Source of the DNA: Diploptera punctata
Taxonomy: Eukaryota; Arthropoda; Insecta; Blattodea; Blaberidae
Assembly: GCA_030220185.1 (NCBI GenBank)
Contig: JASPKZ010000423.1
Coordinates: forward strand, 372,001 to 436,000
Direction of reading: 5' to 3'
DNA length: 64,000 nucleotides
Position numbers and translations under genes: made by a program. This document shows, piece after piece, positions 53,463 to 63,861 of this stretch (position 1 is its first letter; the number at the start of each line of letters is the position of its first letter). The notes under the pieces are model-generated. The model was not told where the DNA came from, searched no databases, and saw only the letters and a list, made by a program, of their open reading frames with translations.

Positions 53463-54246
53463 TGAACCGAAAGTGTGATTTTCGGCTCACCACTGTAGTG
53501 TCGTAATCCTCCCTGGACAGTAAGATTCGTGAACTATGCCAATACCCTTTCTCTATGTATCTACCTCTCCTGGTGCGCTGTTTCTACGGCGCATCTCCCC
53601 TTCTACCTCGGAACGCTCAAATACGTTATTCACAGTGAGAACGTTATCATTCATTCATTCATTCTTTGATGGGATCGGAACTTTAAGTGGACAAGGTCGT
53701 CTGGAGCCGCGAGCGGCGGAGTTTAAGTTGGTCCTGAAGACCGGGGAAAGCCACCCTGGCTTGGACTTTAGCATGAATGTGGTGTGAGGTATGATGTGGT
53801 TTTTTTTGTCATGTAAAAGCATTATTATTTATTTACTTTTTTCTTGAATGATCAAATGTTTATCTTTGTTATGTTTTTACTTCAGACTTCTTGTTTACAT
53901 TAAATATCATTTTTATACTTATCCAAATTAATGTTCAAAGTGATTTATGTGCATGTGGCTGTTTGATATTCCTATACGGAAACTCACTTATTTAGGAGAT
54001 CATTCTAGCTCCCTTTATTTTTCTGTCTAGCTTTCCTGATTAATAATTATAGTGAAAACATTCGTTTTAGGTCACTCTGGTGTTTTGAGAACTATTATTG
54101 ATTTATGCTTAAGTGCTTAGGAAAGAAAGATGAATCAATCTTTGCCTCCTATTGGGCCCGGGGCAAAAAGCTTTGTGATTAATAACCTTGGATGTAATAA
54201 AATCTACGCTAGTAGAAGCAACGGAAACAAAAGACGATCCCGTACA
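53463..54246 (+). mobile_element. 5' LTR of a Ty3/gypsy-type element
   Basis: 784 bp, starting TGAACCGAAAG and ending CCCGTACA (TG...CA). The partner at 56599-57351 is nearly identical except for about 29 extra bases here (ctgaagaccggggaaagcc region at 53733-53761) and two single-base run differences. Flanked by the 4-bp duplication attt. Confidence 0.92.
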
Positions 54247-54405
54247 AATGGTAGCAGAGCGTGTTTTTGTTTCTTTCTGTTTAGAAAATAATGTTGTATT
54301 CTATTGGCAGTAGCGTGGTTGCCCGCACAAATGGTAGCATAGCGCGTGGTTTTGTTTCTTTCTGTTTAGAAAATAATGTTGTATTCTATTGGCAGTAGTT
54401 CAGGT
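54247..54405 (+). promoter_or_regulatory. Primer binding site, duplicated in tandem
   Basis: tggtagcagagcg at 54249-54261 directly follows the LTR and is complementary to the 3' end of animal initiator methionine tRNA (known ending CTCTGCTACCA). An 83-bp unit then repeats: tggtagcatagcg at 54332, and both units contain gtttagaaaataatgttgta. Only the first is adjacent to the LTR as needed for priming. Confidence 0.8.
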
Positions 54406-54679
54406 GGGCGTCGATTCGAAATCTTTGAACTTAAGTTTTGGGTTCTGGATTCAAATGCCAGAACAAGAGAATATACTTTGAGTGGTCTTAAATGGTTTTT
54501 GTAATTATAAAGTGTTTTGATATCGACATTTTTCAGAGGTATTATGTCGTGGATAACTATTTGTTTTTGAGACTTATTATCTACGAAAAGGTTATTGAAA
54601 CGTACTTATTTACGTGTTTGAACTGTTTACCGTAAATAAATTGATTCATCTCTCCTTGCGTAAAAACACAGAGTAACTT

Positions 54680-55712
54680 ATGCATAAAGAACTGCGTTCT
54701 CTTATAGTTGTTTATACCTTTTGTTTATTTTGTTTAGTAAACATGCCTAGTTGGATTGATGTTGTATCTAAGGACAATTTGGTCCGAGAATTGAGCTTAG
54801 TAGGTATTGACATTGAAGGTGACGTAAATATATTGCGTCAACGACTTAAGATTCATTTGAACTCTCTCTCCCCGGCTGAACAAACATTGGTGAAACAAAA
54901 GTTTATCGGAGACGGTGCTGTTGCTAAAGACAATTCTGTAGAGCAGAATAAGAATATTATTGATCGTAGAGCTAACTCTATTAAAGATTTTTCTGGCGGA
55001 ACTGCTTCCAACCTTTCTTCTGACATGGAAGAAAATAATCAGCGAATTTTTCGAGAGTTAATTAGAAAAGTCGATCCCTGTGATGGAAGTGATAAGGAAT
55101 TGTTAGTTTTCTTCCTTATAAAACTCAATTTGGTTTTTGAATTGAGACTAGTTAAAAATGAATATTTTGTTAATTCGATTTTGAGTTGTATCGGAGGAAT
55201 CCTATTGAAGGTGTGGAGTAATGTCGTTAAACTGAGATTAACTTGGATCGAGAGTTTGGAATATGTGAAATGTTCGTTATTGCCTTCCAGGTTGTTAGAG
55301 GATTACTGGATTAAATTAGTGTCTCGACGATTCCAGCTTTCTGAGGAATTTTTATTGGAGTTTTTTTTCCGAAATCCAAGGAGCCTCATTGATATTGAAC
55401 CTCCAGTTTTCAGAAGAAAATTTGATTGACATTATTCTTCAAAATATGTCTTCTGCCACTAGACAGCATTTGATCTTCGCTACAAAACCTCAAAGTGCAT
55501 CAGAAATGTGTGTCTTGGCAAGGAAAGTAGCTGATTTTGAGATAGCTGAAAGACAAAAGAACTTCAGCGAGAAACGTGTGCCTGATAAATTAAGTAAAGC
55601 TAATGCTCCTGTGAATCGTTCTTCTCGCAATGATTCCTGGCAGCAGAAAAGTAATATCCAATGTTGGAAATGCCAGCGCTGTGGACATCTTGCTAGAGAG
55701 TGTCGATCCTAG
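54680..55712 (+). pseudogene. gag: gag polyprotein of the LTR element, frameshifted
   Basis: The first frame (54680-55429, likely true start Met at 54743) begins MPSWIDVVSKDNLVRELSLV, an N-terminal segment reminiscent of SAP-like motifs in some gypsy gags, followed by a helical capsid-like region. A frameshift lies near 55390-55425. The second frame ends at 55712 with NIQCWKCQRCGHLARECRS, a CX2CX4HX4C zinc knuckle typical of nucleocapsid. Described only; the reading frame as it stands is broken. Confidence 0.8.
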
Positions 55713-56598
55713 TTTTTTCGGCGTAGTTCGTATGCTTATTTTGGATATCAGGAAAGCTTGTTTTTGGATATCGGTATGTGGGCTGAATGAGCCATTTCGT
55801 TTGTAAAAATTATTAGGACGGGAGACTCCTGAGTAAGTTTCGGTACATGTGGACCAGGTTTTGTAATTATAAGACGCAGTCTAAGTTCTAAAAATAAGGG
55901 TAACTAGAAATTAGAAAGCGTCGATGGCCACGTCATCAAACAGCACGTTAGTCAAGTAAAAGTATGTCCTGTAGTGGATTAATGCCACGTATGTTTTGTG
56001 AAGGACAAAATATGATACTTATACATTGTACTATGTAATATCTTATGTAAAAACGTTTGAGGTTCCGTTTTCTGTTTCTGGCTGTTTTGTTATTTCAGTT
56101 TACCCTTCCTTCATATTGGCATAGGGGAGGAACATGGAACTTTTGGCAGTCGAGTACTTTGCGGATCCGGCCGACCCCGAGTGCCCAGCTGACCGAAATG
56201 GTGATTCTGCAACTACAGATTCCTAGAGAGCGGTTGATCGGGATTGCTATCCGGCAATCCACGTTGTGGTATCTTCAACCTGTTTTCACCTGGAACACCG
56301 TGGAGTTCGACTAGGGCGGCTGTATCATCTGTATGATTTGATTATTTACAACGCCGGGATGGTCGACGAAGAAGCTGGTGTGGTGATAGTGATTTTGGGG
56401 ACGATGAAATTGGTGATAAAGTTTTCCGCTCGGAATCGTGTAGTGTTACCGTTCCCTCCTAACGTGGGATTCGCTATCTAGTATCCTCGCAACATCGTTA
56501 TAGTGACTTAAGTCTATAAGACGTCTTGGACTTTCTTTCATTGTTTGGAAGTTTATGGGACTGTTTTTTTCCCGGAGGGCCCGAGGAGGAGATATTTT
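55713..56598 (+). pseudogene. Deleted pol region with integrase C-terminal scrap, and polypurine tract
   Basis: Protease, RT, RNase H and the integrase core are absent. At 55918-55977 one frame gives DGHVIKQHVSQVKVCPVV and a stop, which resembles the last part of gypsy integrases (G-x-V-x-x-xHVxQL). Bases 56050-56570 hold no recognised domain. gaggaggagat at 56583-56593, just before the 3' LTR, is the polypurine tract. The element is thus an internally deleted, non-autonomous copy. Confidence 0.65.
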
Positions 56599-57351
56599 TG
56601 AACCGAAAGTGTGATTTTCGGCTCACCACTGTAGTGTCGTAATCCTCCCTGGACAGTAAGATTCGTGAACTATGCCAATACCCTTTCTCTATGCATCTAC
56701 CTCTCCTGGTGCGCTGTTTCTACGGCGCATCTCCCCTTCTACCTCGGAACGCTCAAATACGTTATGCACAGCGAGAACGTTATCATTCATTCATTCATTC
56801 TTTGATGGGATCGGAACTTTAAGTGGACAAGGTCGTCTGGAGCCGCGAGCGGCGGAGTTTAAGTTGGTTGGACTTTAGCATGAATGTGGTGTGAGGTATG
56901 ATGTGGTTTTTTTGTCATGTAAAAGCATTATTATTTATTTACTTTTTTCTTGAATGATCAAATGTTTATCTTTGTTATGTTTTTACTTCAGACTTCTTGT
57001 TTACATTAAATATAATTTTTATACTTATCCAAATTAATGTTCAAAGTGATTTATGTGCATGTGGCTGTTTGATATTCCTATACGGAAACTCACTTATTTA
57101 GGAGATCATTCTAGCTGCCTTTATTTTTCTGTCTAGCTTTCCTGATTAATAATTATAGTGAAAACATTCGTCTTAGGTCACTCTGGTGTTTTGAGAACTA
57201 TTATTGATTTATGCTTAAGTGCTTAGGAAAGAAAGATGAATCAAACTTTGCCTCCTATGGGCCCGGGGCAAAAAGCTTTGTGATTTATAACCTTGGATGT
57301 AATAAAATCTACGCTAGTAGAAGCAACGGAAACAAAAGACGATCCCGTACA
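56599..57351 (+). mobile_element. 3' LTR of the Ty3/gypsy-type element
   Basis: 753 bp, TGAACCGAAAG to CCCGTACA. Nearly identical to 53463-54246. High identity points to recent insertion, with the 29-bp length difference as the main change. Confidence 0.92.
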
Positions 57352-57614
57352 ATTTTTATTACTTATATTTTTATCCCACAATATTCCATTGAGGCAAGCA
57401 ATTGCAAATTTTCCTTTATTATTTCTATTTCTTATTTCCTCTTCATAACTCCCATTTTTATTTATTTTAATTCCTAAATATGTGATCTCACTACAAGATT
57501 TTATTGATTCTCCAGTCTCCAAAATTAAATTTTGTTCTGGTTCACCAATTGATAAATTTTTTTTCACGTTCAAATTTAATCCCCATTTTTTCATATTCTT
57601 CTATTAATTTTCTA

Positions 57615-57616
<2 letters not shown>
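57352..57616 (-). pseudogene. LINE-N, copy 4 of the chain, 5' half (split by LTR element)
   Basis: The minus strand encodes MKKWGLNLNVKKNLSIGEPE, TGESIKSCSEITYLGIKINK and NRNNKGKFAIACLNGILWDK. This LINE segment lies between the RT YADD box and the part found at 53022-53462. It begins at the 4-bp duplicate attt and stops on the right at the next AAT microsatellite, so 5' truncation removed the RT. Confidence 0.85.
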
Positions 57617-57688
<72 letters not shown>

Positions 57689-58030
57689 TTGTATTTCGGA
57701 ATTTATCCGCAATACAGTGGTTTTCTATCACCCTCAATAAATTCGCATTCTCCAGCTGTAGCGATCCTGAACACCCATATCTGCAAGGCGCAGTTCATTC
57801 ATACTTCTTCACACACCTTCCATCTAACCTTCTTAAGTCTTCCCTACCTATTTTCCACTCCAAGATCTTCTTAGGGATCTATTGAGATGTCCATACCATC
57901 TTATTCGTCTCTCTTTAATTCTCTGAACTACATTTTTATTAACTTCCATAATTTTCCTAATTTAAACGTTTCTAACTTTTCCTAATTTGTACTTCCGCGA
58001 TGATGATCTCCAGTAATCATCTCTATTGAT
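57617..58030 (-). pseudogene. LINE-N-like C-terminus, minus strand, copy 5 of the chain
   Basis: AAT tail at 57617-57687. The minus strand then reads, with frameshifts, VQRIKERRIRWYGHLN and W-x-GK..GRLKKVRWK, the same C-terminal plan as copies 1-4 but more decayed. Similarity fades near 58030. Confidence 0.6.
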
Positions 58031-58620
58031 AATAACATGTTATCTTGGTACCTTTTAATAATGATAATGATGATGAAGTTGCCAACACGGTCCAATTTTG
58101 AGTTCTTTGCCTAATATTCCTCTGGTGTGCTGGATTTTATAAAAGGGAAATTTAGTTTATTACAAAGACGTGTAATCGTGAAAATATCAAGTTTATTTTT
58201 GTGCTAACTTAACGTAGATACAAATAAGCAGAATCAAATGTTTAATCAAAGTCCGTTCCTAGGACTAGAGGGGCCTCGAAGTGTATTAACTTCGGAAGAG
58301 GCAGCACGTGGTCCTCAATAACCACGTAAGTGTGCCCACCGCACACTGCCAATGCCTAACCCGCACTGAGGCTACCTAACGCACACTGAGCTCCTAACAT
58401 GAGCTCCTAAAACACACTGAGAAAGAGTGTTGTAGTCATCTACAGACCTGAACACAATACGCAGAAGTTGGCAACATTATAACCAAAATGCTACCAACAC
58501 AACTCAGCGTTACTGTATTCAGGCGCCTACAAGCGGCAGTCAGATGAACTACATCAATAGCGTAATAACAGGCGGCAGGTGTCTGCTATTACCGACAGAG
58601 AGAGCGACTCTTGTCGCAAC
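58031..58620. other. Unrecognised GC-richer segment
   Basis: Contains repeats of cactga and cctaac at 58330-58410 and an imperfect palindrome around gttgccaacac. No coding or tRNA-like head found. Possibly part of an unrecognised element. Confidence 0.3.
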
Positions 58621-58640
58621 AGATGATGATGATGATGATG

Positions 58641-58689
<49 letters not shown>
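58621..58689. repeat. GAT/AAT microsatellite
   Basis: (ATG)n passing into (AAT)n. The diverged LTR copy is inserted at its right end. Confidence 0.9.
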
Positions 58690-58692
<3 letters not shown>

Positions 58693-59600
58693 ACCGAAAG
58701 TGTGTTTTTCGGCTCATTATTGTAACGTCGTTCTCCTCCCTAGACTGGAATATTTATGAACTATGCCAATATCCCTTTCTCCTTGTATTTACCCCCTCTC
58801 TCTACTCTTTACCCTTCCCGCGGCGCAATGTCTACGGCGCATCTCCCCTCTACCTCGGAACCTTCATATACGTGGTGCACTAGCAGAACGACGTTATCAT
58901 TCAATCATTCAAGCAGTTATCGTTCAGTTCTTTGAGCAGATTCAAAGTTTGAATCAGCATCCAGTCCGCGATGCGAATGAAGCTCTAATGGACAAGCTGG
59001 TCTGAAGCCGAGAAGCGGCGTGGTTTAGTTGGTCCGGCAGACCAGGGAAGAAGTGGTCCCTGATTCGGACGCAAGTATGAGTGTAGCGTGATGTATGGTG
59101 TGGATTTTTCTATTGTAAGAATATCCTTATTTATTTGTTTATATTTTTTTGTTTTTTCACTGAATGATCGAAGTCTCTTTGTTAATTTGTTTTTAATTCA
59201 GACAACTTGTTTCTATTAAAGGTCATCTTTTATTTATCTGCTGCTTTATTGATGTGCACGTAGTTGTTTTCAATCCTATACGGAAATTCACTCAAGTAGG
59301 AAATTATTTCCAGCTCCCTTGCTATTATGCTGTTTAGCTTTCTGGAATGACAATTAATATATTTTTCACTCCCTCAATGTATTTGAGAATCATTGTTTAT
59401 TTATGTCAGTATATCTGAGAGAGAAAGATGAATCAATTGCTGCCTTCTATGGGCCCAAGGCAAGCAACTTCGTGATTGATAACCTTGCAGGAAAGCAGAT
59501 CCACGTTAATAGAGACAGCAATAACAAAACCCGATCCCGGATTTATGGTAGTAGTAGCGCGGTTAATAAACGCCACAAATGGTAGTAGTAGCGTGGTTCC
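58690..59600 (+). mobile_element. Diverged solo LTR of the same gypsy-type family, with duplicated PBS
   Basis: Starts TGAACCGAAAGTGTG and shares ctatgccaata, ctacggcgcatctcccc, tatacggaaa, gagaaagatgaatcaa and tgggccc with the LTRs at 53 and 56 kb. It ends near 59543 (cccgatcccgg) followed by tggtagtagtagcgcgg and again tggtagtagtagcgtgg at 59578. No internal region or second LTR. Flanked by AAT repeats on both sides, so inserted in a microsatellite. Confidence 0.8.
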
Positions 59601-59609
59601 TAACCCGCA

Positions 59610-59981
59610 CAATAATAATAATAGGTAGAAATGGTTTTTGGAGACGTTAAGCTGGAATTTATAGAAGAGATAAAATAAGGAAAATTATAAGTAAACAACA
59701 GATGAATGTTCAAACTTCAATTTTGGATTTCATAACAAAACGAACAATTAAAATGTTACGTTCAAGTAAAAAGAATGGCAGAAGACAGATTCTCAAGACG
59801 AATACTAGAATGGATGCCACTTGGTAGAAGAAGAAGAGGACGTTAAAAAACGATGTGGATTGATAGTGTTTTGAGCGTCATGAAGGAAAATTAATTGGAG
59901 AATGGAGATTAAAATGACAGAGAGGTATTGGGATGATAGATTAATTGGGAGCAGGATGATGTGAAATATTGTCAAACCTGC

Positions 59982-60022
<41 letters not shown>
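59610..60022 (+). pseudogene. LINE-N C-terminus, plus strand, with AAT tail
   Basis: Reads MAEDRFSRRILEWMPLGRRR (frame changes inside), then RG-x-KTMWIDSVLSVMKEN. Ends in (TAA)n at 59982-60022. Confidence 0.65.
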
Positions 60023-60023
<1 letters not shown>

Positions 60024-60345
60024 TAATGGAATTCTACGAAAACAGAAGTAAAGCTCCAGTGGATACTATGTAGTGAATTGATGAACTCAAAAAGGACTTA
60101 AAATTGGCAGGAATTACTAAAGAAGATATCCCAAACAGAGATATATTTAGAATTAAGGTGAATAAGTGGCAAGCAGACCAAGAGGACACACCGAAGAAAA
60201 AAACTGGAACAACTTGGACAGATGATAGAAAACAAGCTCATAGCAATAGAATGAAAGACATTTGGGCTCAAAGGAAACGCCTCTAAGTAATCTGCGTAGT
60301 CCTACATGGGCTCATCCGCAATAAAAAAGTAATAATAATAATTCC
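60023..60345 (+). pseudogene. Another LINE C-terminus with TAA tail
   Basis: An open frame at 60104-60286 reads GITKEDIPNRDIFRIKVNKW, QADQEDTPKKKTGTTWTDDR, KQAHSNRMKDIWAQRKRL and a stop. I recall this as the end of an insect LINE ORF2 (…ITxxDIxNRDxFRxKV…WTxERKxAHSxRM). Ends in a short (TAA) tail (60330-60345). Begins directly at the previous AAT tail. Confidence 0.65.
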
Positions 60346-60560
60346 TCCTTATAAAGTTTGTAAGAAAAAATTTGGACCAAAGAGAGGCGAACGGACAGGT
60401 GAATCGAGAAGACTAAATAGCAGAGAGCTACATGATTTTTAAGGAAAATCAGATGGAATCAGAACAGTTAAGTCTTGTAGACTGCGATGCGCAGAACATG
60501 TATAATAATGGGAAATTGAGATAGTGGCATGTATAATCATTTTAGGAAAACCAGACGGAA
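60346..60560 (+). pseudogene. LINE-T fragment, decayed
   Basis: atttggaccaaagagaggcg, aggtgaatcgagaagactaa, cagttaagtcttgtagactg and aggaaaaccagacggaa are the LINE-T 3' landmarks. No tail. Confidence 0.6.
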
Positions 60561-61395
60561 TGTGCCCAGTGGATAAACAAAAAATCGGGGTGTGGACATG
60601 AATTTTACGTGAATACATGTTCATAACGTGTAATATTTTCTTTGAGCTTATTATATGTAGGCTATATCATAATCATCACATCATACACTTTTACATCATT
60701 ACATCATCCACTTGCATAGGCTAGGCTGCCCCAACTGCAGATATATTTGCGTCGTCGTCTATCCGCTCGGGCGCCTTCATTCTTTTACGTTGCCGGCTCC
60801 GCTTCACTCTGTTATATGGTATTTTATGGATACCACTGAAATGCCCTTGAGAAGCCCTTTCCAACCGTATACGATCTCTATATTTTCATTTGGCTTTTTG
60901 ACGAGTATAGGCCGACATTGCATTATTTATTTTATTTTTTAACACCATATATATTCAATATAATTATTACACACTAATGTTTTATATATGCAATCGATAG
61001 ATCGTGACGGGAGCTGAGGATTGAAACTCAAAACGAACGTCTTAACGTCTCCGAATAAAAATTTATACTAAAATAAAATTATGTGGCGCAGCGAAACGAC
61101 CTCAAAATTGTGGTGCTTTTCTGTCCGCCGCGCACTATGCGTCATAGTCAACACTCAACGTAACGAATTCTTTCATCCTTTATCTGTCGAGGGGTGTAAT
61201 TGAGTTTTGGATTTAGATGATAGGTATGTAGCTGTAACATCAAACTGTATCCCCCCCCGATTTTGTTATCATTTTTCTGAATTTCCTTCCACTGTGGACA
61301 CACATTTAAAGACGTATTCACGCAAAAAAGACTTAAGCCATCCAAGTAATATCAAATCTATTAACTAGAGAGGTGAATGGGTAAGAAGGCTTCTG
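60561..61395. other. No gene recognised
   Basis: The open frame at 60712-60942 has no motif. The stretch 61000-61090 (gatcgtgacgggagctgagg) may be an unidentified repeat. Confidence 0.35.
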
Positions 61396-61525
61396 AGCAA
61401 TAATTACTTTGCTACTGAACGTCGCCTAGAGGCGATGTACTAAGCACATTGTCCCTCACTGACACTGTAGGGAAATACGCGTAACCAATTCCGTCTGGTT
61501 AAGAAACTTCCCATTATTCTAACTC
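61396..61525 (+). mobile_element. SINE-1-associated 3' region
   Basis: gaggcgatgtactaagcaca, gggaaatacgcgtaacca and gtctggttaagaaac match 17745-17830. Confidence 0.5.
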
Positions 61526-62004
61526 AGAGTGAAGTTCCAGTTGTACTTTAAAAAAGCTTGCATAAGGCATTGGGGGAACAGTGGTGCTACTTTTACCCGC
61601 CACATGACTGAATTGTGTACTGAACTGTCATCGATAGAAACATTATTCCTAGGCAACATCGTATTTTACAAGAAATAAGACTGAATACAAGGTAATATGG
61701 AACCAATAATAATTATGAACTTCCTCCACTTTTTATTTATTTATTACAAAAAATATATATGGACCTACATAATCAGACGTTTATGTTTATTCCATGATGT
61801 CGATAGATATCCTTTATTTACATTTTTTTCAATGCCCCAGGTTTTCATTGCGACATTCCTGGTGTTCTCTCCTGACATGGCGTACTTATAACCCACTTCT
61901 GAGTGTTGGGGCACCTGGAAGGCGGAGTTACGCGTCCCCGATGATATTAGAGTTGATTATGATGATGATAATGCGCCAGGAGAGGTCTTAAACTAACTTA
62001 ATCT

Positions 62005-63147
62005 AATGTTGAGTGATTCCGGGCTATGTGGCCGTGGTCCATTACTGGTGTTACTACCAGACGTCTGGTAGGATCCCGGGCTATGTGGCCGTGGTCCATT
62101 ACTGGTGTTACTACGAGACGTCTGGTAGGATTCCGGGCTATGTGGCCGTGGTCCATTACTGGTGTTACTACGAGACGTCTGGTAGGATCCCGGGCTATGT
62201 GGCCGTGGTCCATTACTGGTGTTACTACCAGACGTCTGGTAGGATTCCGGGCTATGTGGCCGTGGTCCATTACTGGTGTTACTACGAGACGTCTGGTAGA
62301 ATTCCGGGCTACGTGGCCGTGGTCCATTACTGGTGTTACTACGAGACGTCTGGTAGGATCCCGGGCTATGTGGCCGTGGTCCATTACTGGTGTTACTACC
62401 AGACGTCTGGTAGGATCCCGGGCTATGTGGCCGTGGTCCATTACTGGTGTTACTACGAGACGTCTGGTAGGATCCCGGGCTATGTGGCCGTGGTCCATTA
62501 CTGGTGTTACTACTACCAGACGTCTGGTAGGATCCCGGGCTATGTTGCCGTGGTCCATTACTGGTGTTACTACGAGACGTCTGGTAGGATCCCGGGCTAT
62601 GTGGCCGTGGTCCATTACTGGTGTTACTACCAGACGTCTGGTAGGATCCCGGGCTATGTGGCCGTGGTCCATTACTGGTGTTACTACGAGACGTCTGGTA
62701 GGATCCCGGGCTATGTGGCCGTGGTCCATTACTGGTGTTACTACCAGACGTCTGGTAGGATCCCGGGCTATGTGGCCGTGGTCCATTACTGGTGTTACTA
62801 CGAGACGTCTGGTAGGATCCCGGGCTATGTGGCCGTGGTCCATTACTGGTGTTACTACCAGACGTCTGGTAGGATTCCGGGCTATGTGGCCGTGGTCCAT
62901 TACTGGTGTTACTACGAGACGTCTGGTAGAATTCCGGGCTACGTGGCCGTGGTCCATTACTGGTGTTACTACGAGACGTCTGGTAGGATTCCGGGCTACG
63001 TGGCCGTGGTCCATTACTGGTGTTACTACGAGACGTCTGGTAGGATCCCGGGCTATGTGGCCGTGGTCCATTACTGGTGTTACTACCAGAACTGGTAAGA
63101 ACACCAGTAATGGACCACGGCCACATAGCCCGGAATCACTCAACATT
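62005..63147. repeat. 57-bp minisatellite bounded by perfect 48-bp inverted repeats
   Basis: About 18.5 units of gggctatgtggccgtggtcc-attactggtgttactac-agacgtctggtagga. Bases 62005-62052 are exactly complementary to 63100-63147, and the inverted repeat is itself made of unit sequence plus gttgagtgattcc. A 13-bp direct repeat, aacttaatctaat, lies at 61995-62007 and 63184-63196. 57 is a multiple of three and no unit frame has a stop, so four 360-390-codon open frames exist; I regard them as artefacts. Confidence 0.95.
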
Positions 63148-63204
63148 ATGATTACCGACGTGAAAGCCTGCATTGAACTACTAAACTTAATCTAATTAGG
63201 CGAA

Positions 63205-63375
63205 TATGATATTGATGGCCAGATGGTGTTAGGGGACCGTATGGGCCTTAAAGTTTTCTGACATTTGTATTGCAGATGAGGAAAAACCCCGAAAATTCCT
63301 CACCCAGGATACTTGTCCCGACCGGGCCCGCTGCGTGACAAAGCAGCACTCTACCTCGAAACCACCGCGGTGTAC
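63205..63375 (-). mobile_element. SINE-3 head and body, minus strand
   Basis: On the minus strand accgcggtggtttcgaggta, tgctttgtcacgcagcggg (B box damaged), ttcggggtttttcctcatct and gcccatacggtcccc, co-linear with 50690-50860. The 3' part is absent. Confidence 0.65.
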
Positions 63376-63861
63376 TTATTAGGAGCAGAATTTATGCTTC
63401 ATGCTGATTTACCTGTGAAGTCTGTTCTTATTTACACATCCCCAACGGCTAATGTAGAGCTTTTTTTCAATAAAATGTTTGAAAACATTCAAAATAATTT
63501 GTTTCTCTCCGCTTTTCAGAGCTTTTTCTTTTTGATGCTTTAAAAATATTATAGGAGAAGCAGCCATTTGAAACAATTGAAATTCTAATGTTTTATTCAT
63601 TGTGAATGTGTAAGTCATTGCTTATTTATTAAATCTATTAAAATTGTAATTATATATATTAAGATTCTCCCATACAACATGCATATAGACATGTGCTAGA
63701 TAATAATATATTTTTATTATTTTTATTTCTTTTATTTCGAGTGTTAGAAAGCGACCTAGATTTCCGTACACGCCCAAATGTAAAGCCATTTTTCAACCAA
63801 TGAAAATGCAGTCGTACAGCTAGTTTGTATACATTACAACTGGAATTTAATTCGGAAGAGA

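Noticed and set aside
56057..56481. env-like ORF in the gypsy-type element
   Set aside because: The two short frames after gag show no signal peptide followed by ectodomain and transmembrane plan; no support for an envelope gene.
61993..63195. Four overlapping open frames of 361-391 codons on both strands
   Set aside because: The 57-bp unit is a multiple of three and lacks stops in these frames. Simultaneous openness on both strands and perfect DNA-level repetition argue for satellite DNA, not protein.
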